DNA of 13,099 bases from Nanobdellota archaeon (lineage in GTDB: Archaea > Nanobdellota > Nanobdellia > SCGC-AAA011-G17 > GW2011-AR17). This document shows, in pieces, positions 6,335 to 13,099 of this stretch. The stretch is taken from the NCBI GenBank assembly GCA_016784245.1, contig JADHVA010000013.1, positions 1 to 13,099 of the forward strand, given 5' to 3'. Both the position numbers and the translations under genes were made by a program. How positions within the stretch are numbered: the first letter of the stretch is position 1; the number at the start of each line of letters is the position of its first letter. The notes beneath the pieces were generated by a model. That model made no database searches. It was not told where the DNA came from and was given only the letters and a program-made list of their open reading frames with translations.

Positions 6335-7558
6335 ATGAAGATAGGAATTGCTATTAGCCTTTACGACAAATTTGAAGAACTTGCTATTTTAATAGATATT
6401 ATTAGAAATAATTGGAAAGGTGAATATATTATCTCAGTTTGTAGTAATCATAAAAACCCAGAACCTTTTATTAAAAATTTAGACATTGATGTTTTCACTA
6501 AAGGTGATGATATTAAAATTACCAAAAATATGCCTTGGATGCGAAACAGTATTAACATGAGATGCAGAGTTGCTGATTGTATAAAAAAATCTTGTACAGG
6601 TGCAATTAATGCTGGAGCAGATTATGTTATGCATTTACACACTGATGCTTGGCCATTAAAAGAAGATGAAGTTCTAAAAATTATCAAAGACCTAAAAAAG
6701 AACAAAAAAGAATTTGCTATGCGAGGCTTAGGTTTTTCAAGATACAGACATGATTGTCCAACTGGCCACTTTGATGACATGTTTTTCATTATAAATTCAA
6801 AAGCTGCAAAACAAAAAAGATTTTTTGATTTCAATGTTTTAGCTTTTTTACCTCACAGATTATCTATTCATGGTGTTTTATCTTTAATTATTATAGGACG
6901 TTTAGGTTTAGAAAATGTTTACCATTATGATAACCACATAGGACATATTTTCTGGGACGATAAAAAGCACCCTGGAGAATTAGAAAGAGGAAGACCCTCG
7001 ATGTATGACCCTATAAGAGGAATGCTTCATGTTGACACACCTACATTTCCAAAAAATTATGGTAAATCTGTTCAAGCAATGTACTTATACGAAAATGGAT
7101 TAACAAAAGGTAAAGTAATTAAAAAATTCTTACAAGAAAATTTAATGGACAAACAAAAATTAATTAAAAAGTTAGAAATCCACGAAAAAAAATTAGATCA
7201 AAAATTAAGATTAAGAGGATTCCCAATTTTAGAGTGGGGAAGATTTGGAAGAACTTTCACAAAGAAAGAAAAATATCTAAATGCACCTTTCAAAAATAAA
7301 CTAAACTATTGGTTTGGTACAATGTCTAGAGAAATCTGGGATAAAACTATAAAGAAATGGATGGGTGTTGATTTAACTCCAGATTATTCTTTCTGGCCTG
7401 AAGACTTAGAAGTTATTTTAGCAAAAGCAACATTTGCAGAAGATTATCCAGATTCTTCAATATTATGGTTCAAAGACAAGAAAAAGAACAAATTAAGAAT
7501 CAAATCTTTACCAAAATTCTACAAAAAGTTCTACAAATACAACTATAAAGGGATGTAA
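6335..7558 (+). CDS. Putative GT-A-like glycosyltransferase of unrecognised family
   Basis: The 407-residue protein has no signal peptide and no convincing membrane span. The N terminus (MKIGIAISLYDKFEELAIL, then a strand-like YIISVCSN) resembles the nucleotide-binding start of a GT-A fold. ADYVMHLHTDAWPL (95-108) sits where GT-A enzymes place the DxD metal motif, although here it reads H-T-D. Further possible active-site segments are GHFDDMFFI (144-152) and HIFWDD (204-209). Residues about 258-293 are rich in Lys, Leu and Glu and could form a coiled coil. The C-terminal 50 residues are strongly basic and aromatic, which could help peripheral membrane binding. The family is not recognised; the glycosyltransferase call is inferred from the fold-like pattern and from the neighbouring sugar-activation genes. 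A nonenzymatic GT-A-like protein is possible. Confidence 0.5.
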   Translation: MKIGIAISLYDKFEELAILIDIIRNNWKGEYIISVCSNHKNPEPFIKNLDIDVFTKGDDIKITKNMPWMRNSINMRCRVADCIKKSCTGAINAGADYVMHLHTDAWPLKEDEVLKIIKDLKKNKKEFAMRGLGFSRYRHDCPTGHFDDMFFIINSKAAKQKRFFDFNVLAFLPHRLSIHGVLSLIIIGRLGLENVYHYDNHIGHIFWDDKKHPGELERGRPSMYDPIRGMLHVDTPTFPKNYGKSVQAMYLYENGLTKGKVIKKFLQENLMDKQKLIKKLEIHEKKLDQKLRLRGFPILEWGRFGRTFTKKEKYLNAPFKNKLNYWFGTMSREIWDKTIKKWMGVDLTPDYSFWPEDLEVILAKATFAEDYPDSSILWFKDKKKNKLRIKSLPKFYKKFYKYNYKGM

Positions 7559-7586
7559 TATCCTCTAAATAACATATAAGAACTCC

Positions 7587-7601
7587 ATAAAACTTAAAAA
7601 G
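7587..7601 (+). promoter_or_regulatory. Possible BRE/TATA promoter for the second operon
   Basis: In the 64-base gap, CATAAAA followed by CTTAAAAAG (7593-7601) is centred about 26 bases before the GTG start at 7623. The spacing matches the two other proposed leaderless promoters, though the box is less canonical. A second A/T-rich candidate (ACATATAAG near 7572-7580) is too far upstream for leaderless initiation but could give a short leader. Confidence 0.4.
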
Positions 7602-7622
7602 CAAATAAAATAGAATTCTCTC

Positions 7623-9446
7623 GTGAACGAAATAAAAGAGGCTATTATTCTAGCTGCAGGATCTAGCCGAAGAATGGGATTGCTTTGTGAGGGAAAACAC
7701 AAGTCTTTATTGAAATATAAAGAAGACACTATTCTAGCTAGAGTTATCAAGCAATTAAAAAAAGCTAATATTGAGAAAGTCATAATTGTTGTAGGCTTTG
7801 CAAAAGATAAAATCATTGAAGAAACAAAAAAGATTCAAGATATTGAAATACAGATTGTAGAAAATCCAAGATATTATGAAGACACCAACATTTATTCTAT
7901 GAAACTTGCTTTGGATCACATAACTAAACCCTTCATAATTGTTGAAGCGGACATGATTGCTGAAGATTCTTTAATTCAATATTTAGCTGGTTCTGACTTT
8001 GAAGGAAAATCTACTTGGCTTACAAAAGGAAAATTTAATGATACTCAATATGGTGGAATTTTAAGATCAGATGAATTAGGAAATATTAATGACATTAGAA
8101 TTGTTCCTGAATACAGAGAAGAATATCAAGAACACACAAAATTAACTGGTTTAATGAGAGTTGGTCCAAATGAAAAAGATTTATTCAAAAAGCTTGTAAA
8201 CATTTATGCACAAGAAACTTTCAAGCAATATTTCTTAATTCCTTGGATTGAAAACTTAACACACTTACCTTGTATAGAAGGTGATGCAAGCCAATATAAA
8301 TTTTCAACATTTAATTCTCCAGAAGATTATTATGAAGCTACAGGTATAGAATTTGATGAAGAAGAAGCAAAAGAAAAAGAAATTAATTTTATTGAAACTG
8401 AAAAACTAAAACACATAGAAGGTTTCGACGAAGAAAGAGTAAATATTCTAATTGATAAAATTGAAAGAGATGGTGCTTGGTTAAAACCAATTTACATAGA
8501 AAAAAATCACAACTTAGTTCTTGATGGCCAACACAGATTACAAGCTGCAATAAGAATGGGAATTAAAAAGATCCCTACACAAGGTTTTGATTATGAAGAT
8601 GTAAAAGTTTGGACATTAAGAAAAGAAGAATATGTTGACATTCCAACTGTTATTGCAAGAGCAAGTCAAGGAGACATATATCCATACAAAACAGTAAAAC
8701 ATAATTTCCCAAGAGTTATCAGTGAATGTTACATTCCTCTAGAAAATTTAAAAGGAAATATAATCATTGAAGAAAGCAAAGACAAAACTAAAAGATTAAT
8801 TATTTTAGCAGCAGGCCAAGGTTTCAAAATCCATGGTTTAAACAAACTATTCATAAAAGATCCAAAAAATCAAGAAACTTTAATTGAAAAATATATTAGA
8901 CTTTTCAAAGATTATGAAATCACAGTAGTTCTTGGACACAAAGCTTTACATGTAATGCAAGAATATCCAAACTTAAATTATGTTTACAATGACCAATGGA
9001 GAATCACAGGAAACAGTTACAGTTTAAGTTTAGCTTTAGATGACAGACCTACAATAGTTACATCTTCAGATTTAATTTTCGACGAAGAAATGTTAAATTT
9101 AATTGAATCATCACCAGAAGACTCAGTCTTTGTATTCCAATCAGAAAATAAAGGATACAACACAGTTAGATGTAAATCAGAAAATGGAATCTTAAAAGAA
9201 ATGTTTTTTGGAGAACAATATTCAAATGAACCTGAGACTACAGGAATATACAAAATTTCAAATCCAGATTTACTTAGAAAATGGAAAAAATCATGTTTAA
9301 ACAACCAAAATGTTTTCGCAGGAATAAATTTACCTTTAGGGAATTATAAAATAAACATAGTTGATATAAAAAACACATTCTTCCATGAGATTAACACACC
9401 TTTGGACTACATAAATTTAATTGAGAAAACTAAAAATGGATCTTAG
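7623..9446 (+). CDS. Nucleotidyltransferase - SerK-like kinase - nucleotidyltransferase triple fusion
   Basis: The protein has 607 residues in three domains. Residues 1-240: a LicC/PntC-like cytidylyltransferase with LAAGSSRRMG, HKSLLKY, the NIYSM motif (89-93) and EADM (Asp110). Residues about 256-380: a ParB/sulfiredoxin-fold domain of the free-serine kinase (SerK/SbnI) type, with HIEGFDEE (Glu266 near the family's catalytic Glu), LDGQHRLQAA (300-309) and GDIYPYKTVKH, which matches the G-x-x-x-P-x-K-T-x-x-H tail of SerK. Residues about 390-600: a second nucleotidyltransferase with LAAGQG, LNKLF, NSYSL (464-468) and SSDL (Asp483). It probably phosphorylates a small hydroxylated substrate and activates it with CTP; serine is one candidate, not shown. 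GTG is the only plausible start: an in-frame TAG lies at 7611-7613, and the next ATG is after the LAAG loop. Confidence 0.8.
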   Translation: MNEIKEAIILAAGSSRRMGLLCEGKHKSLLKYKEDTILARVIKQLKKANIEKVIIVVGFAKDKIIEETKKIQDIEIQIVENPRYYEDTNIYSMKLALDHITKPFIIVEADMIAEDSLIQYLAGSDFEGKSTWLTKGKFNDTQYGGILRSDELGNINDIRIVPEYREEYQEHTKLTGLMRVGPNEKDLFKKLVNIYAQETFKQYFLIPWIENLTHLPCIEGDASQYKFSTFNSPEDYYEATGIEFDEEEAKEKEINFIETEKLKHIEGFDEERVNILIDKIERDGAWLKPIYIEKNHNLVLDGQHRLQAAIRMGIKKIPTQGFDYEDVKVWTLRKEEYVDIPTVIARASQGDIYPYKTVKHNFPRVISECYIPLENLKGNIIIEESKDKTKRLIILAAGQGFKIHGLNKLFIKDPKNQETLIEKYIRLFKDYEITVVLGHKALHVMQEYPNLNYVYNDQWRITGNSYSLSLALDDRPTIVTSSDLIFDEEMLNLIESSPEDSVFVFQSENKGYNTVRCKSENGILKEMFFGEQYSNEPETTGIYKISNPDLLRKWKKSCLNNQNVFAGINLPLGNYKINIVDIKNTFFHEINTPLDYINLIEKTKNGS

Positions 9447-10674
9447 AACAATTACTATTGGGATTCCTATTGACATAGAATCTGACACACTATTACATCT
9501 AGAGTCTAAACTAAAAAATTTTCTTGAAGAAACTACAATAACTTTAGAAAAAGAAGATATCAATGTAAGAACTATCAGAATAAACTTAACACCTATCACA
9601 AACAAAGATTCAAATTTAAATTCACAAAAAATAATTGGAAAAATAGAAACTTTCTCAAACTTCGCAGAAAAATTAAACATTAGATGGATTAACATTCCTT
9701 TTGATTTAACAGAAAACCAAAAAGAATTATCAGAACTAGCTTTAACAATATTAAAAAGATACCCAAAAACATTTTCAAATTTAATCATCGCAAAAGATAA
9801 TCAGATTTCATACAATGCAATCCCAATAGCTAGTAAATTCATAAAAAATGTTTCAAAATTAGACAACTCAGGTTACAATAATTTTAGAGTAGGTATTTCT
9901 TGCAACATAAAAGCAAACACGCCATTCTTCCCTTATACTTACAGTTCAGAAGAATTAGGAATTTCTATAGGTTTAGAATTACCAAAAGAATTCATCAAAA
10001 TAATCAACTCTTCAGAGAACAAAGATTTAATTTCATTAAGAGAAGAAATCATAACAAAGATATCACCAAAAATAAATCAAATCAACGAAATCCTTTCAGT
10101 TCTTTCAAACAAACATTTCATAAAATACCATGGTATAGATTTTTCTCTTGCACCATATCCTGAAAAGGAAAGCAGTGTAGCAGAATTAATAGAACTATTA
10201 GGTTTAGAACAACTTGGCAGCAATGGAACTTTATTCATAACTTCATACTTAACTGACATATTAAAAGAGATACAAAAAAGAAACAAGACACCCACTACAG
10301 GTTTCAATGGAGTAATGTTTTCTTTATTAGAAGATGAACAACTAGGCTTAAGAAACAACAACAAACTCTTTTCCATAGATTCATTAATTTCTTACTCAGC
10401 AGTTTGCGGGTGTGGCTTAGACATGGTACCTTTACCAGGAGACATCTTTGAAGAAGAACTAAATTCAATAATCTTAGATGTAGCTGCTTTATCTACCACT
10501 TTAAACAAACCTTTAGGTATTCGAGTATTACCCATCCCTACAAAGCAAGAGAACGAATTCACAACTTTTAACATGGATTTTTTATTCAACACAAGGATCA
10601 AAAAACCTAAAAACTTAAGTTTATCAAACAAATTATTAACTAATACAAAATTTTCATATTTAAAATGGCAATAG
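9436..10674 (+). CDS. DUF711 / UPF0210 family protein
   Basis: The 412-residue protein carries the family's landmarks in order: LRTITIGI at the N terminus, a PFFPYTY segment (163-169), GIDFSLAPYP (233-242), SVAELIE followed by LG.EQLGSNGT, VCGCGLDM (323-330), LPGD (333-336) and NKPLGIRVLPIP (357-368). The usual VCSVGLDM reads VCGCGLDM here, giving two cysteines, Cys324 and Cys326. The family has an established fold, reported as related to pyruvate formate-lyase/ribonucleotide reductase barrels, but I know of no assigned reaction. Length is normal or slightly short. The ATG at 9436 overlaps the previous gene by 11 bases and lacks a ribosome binding site; a TTG at 9421 is an alternative that adds five residues. 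Location between an activating enzyme and a CDP-alcohol transferase suggests a role in making or modifying the transferred group. Confidence 0.85.
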   Translation: MDLRTITIGIPIDIESDTLLHLESKLKNFLEETTITLEKEDINVRTIRINLTPITNKDSNLNSQKIIGKIETFSNFAEKLNIRWINIPFDLTENQKELSELALTILKRYPKTFSNLIIAKDNQISYNAIPIASKFIKNVSKLDNSGYNNFRVGISCNIKANTPFFPYTYSSEELGISIGLELPKEFIKIINSSENKDLISLREEIITKISPKINQINEILSVLSNKHFIKYHGIDFSLAPYPEKESSVAELIELLGLEQLGSNGTLFITSYLTDILKEIQKRNKTPTTGFNGVMFSLLEDEQLGLRNNNKLFSIDSLISYSAVCGCGLDMVPLPGDIFEEELNSIILDVAALSTTLNKPLGIRVLPIPTKQENEFTTFNMDFLFNTRIKKPKNLSLSNKLLTNTKFSYLKWQ

Positions 10675-12080
10675 ATTTAAAGGAAGTAAAAAACTTTTGG
10701 GAAAAGCGAGCAGAACAACATAGTGACAACCAAGGTATTACTAACTTAGAAGAAGATAATAAATTACAAAAATTAAAAAAAGATCTTGAAGAAAAAAGAG
10801 TTAACGAATTTCTTCCAAATTTAATGAATAAAACAGTTCTAGATTTAGCTGGAGGTTATGGTCGATGGGCATTCAAATTTGCAAACAAAGCTAAAGAAAT
10901 ACATGTTGTAAACTACTGTTTTGACTTAATTGCTTTAGGAAAAAAGAAATGTAAAGAACAAAAAATAAACAACATTAAATATTTTCAAGCATCAGCTCAA
11001 GATTTTGAAAGCAAAACTAAATATGACATTATTTTCATCTCTGGACTTTTAATTTACTTAAATGACAAAGATTTAATCAAATTAGGAGAAAAGATTAGAA
11101 AATATTCTCATGAAAATACAAAAATAATTCTAAGAGATGGAACTGGTATTAAAGGCAGATATGAAATCAACAGAAGATTCTCAGAAGCTTTACAAACTTA
11201 CTACAGTGCAACTTACAGAACTCCTGAACAATACATAGAATTTTTCAAGACCATAGGTTTTGAAATTATAAAACATGATAACATGTTTGAAGAGGGCTGC
11301 GAATTAAACAAATTCCCTGAAACAAGATTAAGAATTTACAAATTTAATAAAAAAAGTACAAAAACAGAAAAGAAAAAACTTTCATTAAAAGAAATTAGAG
11401 AAGGCAAACATATCAAAGAAGGATTATACACAGACATTTTAAGAGTCCCTCATGTTACTCTTACATACTTCATTGTTCATGCAATAAAGGATACAAAAAT
11501 TACTCCAAACCAAATAACTCTATTCAGTATGATCTTACTATTAGTTGCATCATATTTCTATGCTAGCGGAACTTATATCTATGCTTTAATTGCTTCATTA
11601 CTTTACTATTTATCCTTTGTTTTCGACACTGTAGATGGAAATTTAGCAAGACAAAAAGACATGTGTTCTCCATTAGGTGGCTGGTATGATAAAATAGCCG
11701 ACAGAATAATGAACCCAATTTTATTCTTTGCAATAGCTTGGGGTATTTACTTAAACAATCCTTCAGTATATGTTTGGATTTGGACTTTCACAGCTTTCGC
11801 AGTATTAGAATTCTCTGTAATTGTCCAATATAATTTCAGAGTAATGTTTAACTTCGGAATGGACGAAGTAAAAAAAGAAAGAAAGAAAAGAGGATGGCTA
11901 AAAGAATTTATGTTAAACGACTTTTTCCTATGTCACAGTATAATTCTATTTAGCATTTTTGGCATATTAGAATACTATATGATATTTTTCACATTATATG
12001 GAGGATTATTTGATATTGCAATGGTTACTGTAATGACTTACAAAGCTAAAAAACATCTGAAAAATGAAAACCGACCTTAA
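10665..12080 (+). CDS. SAM methyltransferase - CDP-alcohol phosphatidyltransferase fusion (membrane)
   Basis: The protein has 471 residues. Residues 1-225 are a class I SAM-dependent methyltransferase: the SAM loop VLDLAGGYGRW (58-68), a strand at IKYFQASAQDF, and DIIFISGLLIYL (121-132). After a lysine-rich linker (228-250), residues about 255-465 are an integral membrane CDP-alcohol phosphatidyltransferase: ITPNQITL (279-286) before the first helix, then the catalytic signature DTVDGNLAR with Asp321, Asp324, Gly325, Arg329, Gly338, Asp342 and Asp346, all at the correct spacing. Several hydrophobic helices follow. The enzyme class displaces CMP from a CDP-alcohol to form a phosphodiester. The gene overlaps its upstream neighbour by 10 bases and the next by 17, with no ribosome binding site. 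The CDP-linked donor is probably the product of the triple-fusion protein at 7623. Acceptor and methylated group are unknown. Confidence 0.88.
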   Translation: MAIDLKEVKNFWEKRAEQHSDNQGITNLEEDNKLQKLKKDLEEKRVNEFLPNLMNKTVLDLAGGYGRWAFKFANKAKEIHVVNYCFDLIALGKKKCKEQKINNIKYFQASAQDFESKTKYDIIFISGLLIYLNDKDLIKLGEKIRKYSHENTKIILRDGTGIKGRYEINRRFSEALQTYYSATYRTPEQYIEFFKTIGFEIIKHDNMFEEGCELNKFPETRLRIYKFNKKSTKTEKKKLSLKEIREGKHIKEGLYTDILRVPHVTLTYFIVHAIKDTKITPNQITLFSMILLLVASYFYASGTYIYALIASLLYYLSFVFDTVDGNLARQKDMCSPLGGWYDKIADRIMNPILFFAIAWGIYLNNPSVYVWIWTFTAFAVLEFSVIVQYNFRVMFNFGMDEVKKERKKRGWLKEFMLNDFFLCHSIILFSIFGILEYYMIFFTLYGGLFDIAMVTVMTYKAKKHLKNENRP

Positions 12081-13099
12081 TACAATCATAATAAAAAATG
12101 CAGACCATTTTCTTAAAAACAAAACTACACCTGGTCACAATGGCCCATACAAAGATCCTGAGACTATGACTAGAACTCATGCACATCTTTCTATCTTATT
12201 CTTTAAAGCCTTCAAAATAACAAAGGAAAACAAATACAAAAAAGAAGCAATAAAGCACATAGATTATCTTCTAGAAAAAGAAGCTCGACCATACAACTCT
12301 ACTTTCCATTATAGAAACAAAAAAGGAAAAGACAAATGTAATGGCTTAATAGGTCAAGCTTGGTCAATTGAAGCTTTAATGATTGCCTACGACAATACTA
12401 AAGATATCAAATACAAAAATTTAGCAAAACAAGCATTCCATTACATTAATTACCACAATTTTTTATCATACTGGAAAAAAAGAGAAATCAACGGAAAAGA
12501 ATTAACTCTAGATTTAACATTTAATCATCAACTTTGGTTTGCAGCAACATCTTCATTTATTTCAAACTCAAAAAAAGATAGAATTGGCAGAGAGGTAAAC
12601 AAATTTATGAACGAACTAGAAAAAAATATTCACATACACAAAAATGGATTAATCAGACATTTCATTTATCCACAAATAATTACTCCAATAAATTTCATAA
12701 TGAATAAAACATCAAAAAAATACCTTTACAAAAAAGAAGCTTCATACCATGCATTTAATCTTTATGCTCTCGCTATGTTAAAACAAAGATTCCCATCTCA
12801 TTCTTTTTGGAAATCTAAAAAATTTAAAAAATTAACACAATATGCATTAAGTAAAGAACATCTACAAATAGCTGAGAAAAATAAATATGGCTTTGCTTAC
12901 AACCCTTCAGGGATTGAAACAGCATTTTTCATTTATACTTTCAAAGAACAGTTCAATAATCCTTCAAAAATGTTAAAAATTGCCCTAGAAAAGCAGTTTA
13001 AAAGAAATTTAAACTTAAAAACAAATTTACTAACAAAAAAAACTTCAGATCCAAACACTTTATCTTTAAGAATATATGAAGCTACTAGATTACCTAACT
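12064..13099 (+). CDS. AglQ-like protein, predicted alpha/alpha toroid (3' end outside window)
   Basis: The frame stays open from the ATG at 12064 to the window edge, giving 345 residues without a stop. The N-terminal 170 residues resemble the 'Agl cluster protein AglQ' family from memory: HNGPYKDPETMTRTHAHL (25-42), LLEKEARPYNSTFHYR, KCNGLIGQAWSIEAL, and TFNHQLWFAA. Repeated helix pairs with W, H and Y at the turns suit an (alpha/alpha) toroid fold as seen in uronate-acting or epimerising enzymes. AglQ in Haloferax takes part in assembling the S-layer N-glycan; its exact reaction is not certain to me. The later part (Lys-rich, aromatic) is less recognisable. The start overlaps the upstream gene by 17 bases and lacks a ribosome binding site. 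It was probably translated by coupling as part of the second operon. Confidence 0.6.
   Translation, partial: MKTDLNTIIIKNADHFLKNKTTPGHNGPYKDPETMTRTHAHLSILFFKAFKITKENKYKKEAIKHIDYLLEKEARPYNSTFHYRNKKGKDKCNGLIGQAWSIEALMIAYDNTKDIKYKNLAKQAFHYINYHNFLSYWKKREINGKELTLDLTFNHQLWFAATSSFISNSKKDRIGREVNKFMNELEKNIHIHKNGLIRHFIYPQIITPINFIMNKTSKKYLYKKEASYHAFNLYALAMLKQRFPSHSFWKSKKFKKLTQYALSKEHLQIAEKNKYGFAYNPSGIETAFFIYTFKEQFNNPSKMLKIALEKQFKRNLNLKTNLLTKKTSDPNTLSLRIYEATRLPN

Noticed and set aside
7623..9446. The DGQHR region as a ParB chromosome-partition protein
   Set aside because: It lies between two nucleotidyltransferase domains, lacks a ParB helix-turn-helix region and has the SerK-type P-x-K-T-x-x-H tail.
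9417..9788. Minus-strand open frame of about 120 codons, and similar ones at 1547-1843, 9017-9304 and 10077-10376
   Set aside because: Each lies entirely opposite a well-supported + strand gene, encodes Phe/Ser/Leu-rich nonsense typical of antisense AT-rich frames, and has no promoter or ribosome site.
1..13099. CRISPR arrays, insertion sequences, tRNA or rRNA genes, attachment sites
   Set aside because: No direct-repeat series, transposase-like protein, inverted terminal repeats or RNA-gene signature was seen; nearly all bases are coding on one strand and the longest gap is 64 bases.

Overview
The window looks like the chromosome of a low-GC archaeon, plausibly a DPANN lineage such as Woesearchaeota or Pacearchaeota. 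The basis is archaeal-style signals: TATA boxes with A-rich BRE-like sequence about 26 bases before leaderless starts at 159, 6335 and 7623. A DUF711 gene, a transketolase split into two subunits and an AglQ-like gene fit this. The genes are AT-rich, prefer AGA for arginine and use the standard code. The lineage is inference and a small-genome bacterium is not formally excluded. All genes are on the + strand, gaps are under 70 bases, and no RNA gene, mobile element or CRISPR array is visible.

Region 1 (3-122) is the tail of an unidentified gene. Region 2 (159-6292) is a six-gene operon: an SDH-L (HI0607-type) shikimate-dehydrogenase-like protein; a KdsC-like HAD phosphatase fused to two cupin domains; a nucleotidyltransferase fused to an APH/choline-kinase-type phosphotransferase; a GmhA-like SIS isomerase; and the N and C halves of transketolase. 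Every gene after the first has a strong GGAGG or AAGGAG ribosome binding site. Together they look like a route that builds a phosphosugar by ketol transfer, isomerises and rephosphorylates it, and activates it as an NDP-sugar. A C5 or C7 sugar is likely, but the product cannot be read from sequence.

Region 3 (6335-7558) is a separately promoted putative glycosyltransferase that I cannot place in a known family.

Region 4 (7623 to the window end) is a second operon whose genes overlap by 10-17 bases and have no visible ribosome binding sites. It holds a nucleotidyltransferase / SerK-like (ParB-fold) kinase / nucleotidyltransferase triple fusion, a DUF711 protein, a methyltransferase fused to a CDP-alcohol phosphatidyltransferase, and a truncated AglQ-like protein. 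The simplest reading is phosphorylation of a small hydroxylated molecule, activation with a nucleotide (probably CTP), and transfer through a phosphodiester at the membrane, with methylation. The window as a whole is best described as a surface-glycan or phospho-headgroup locus. The two multi-domain fusions of Region 4 are the strongest candidates for an undescribed pathway.
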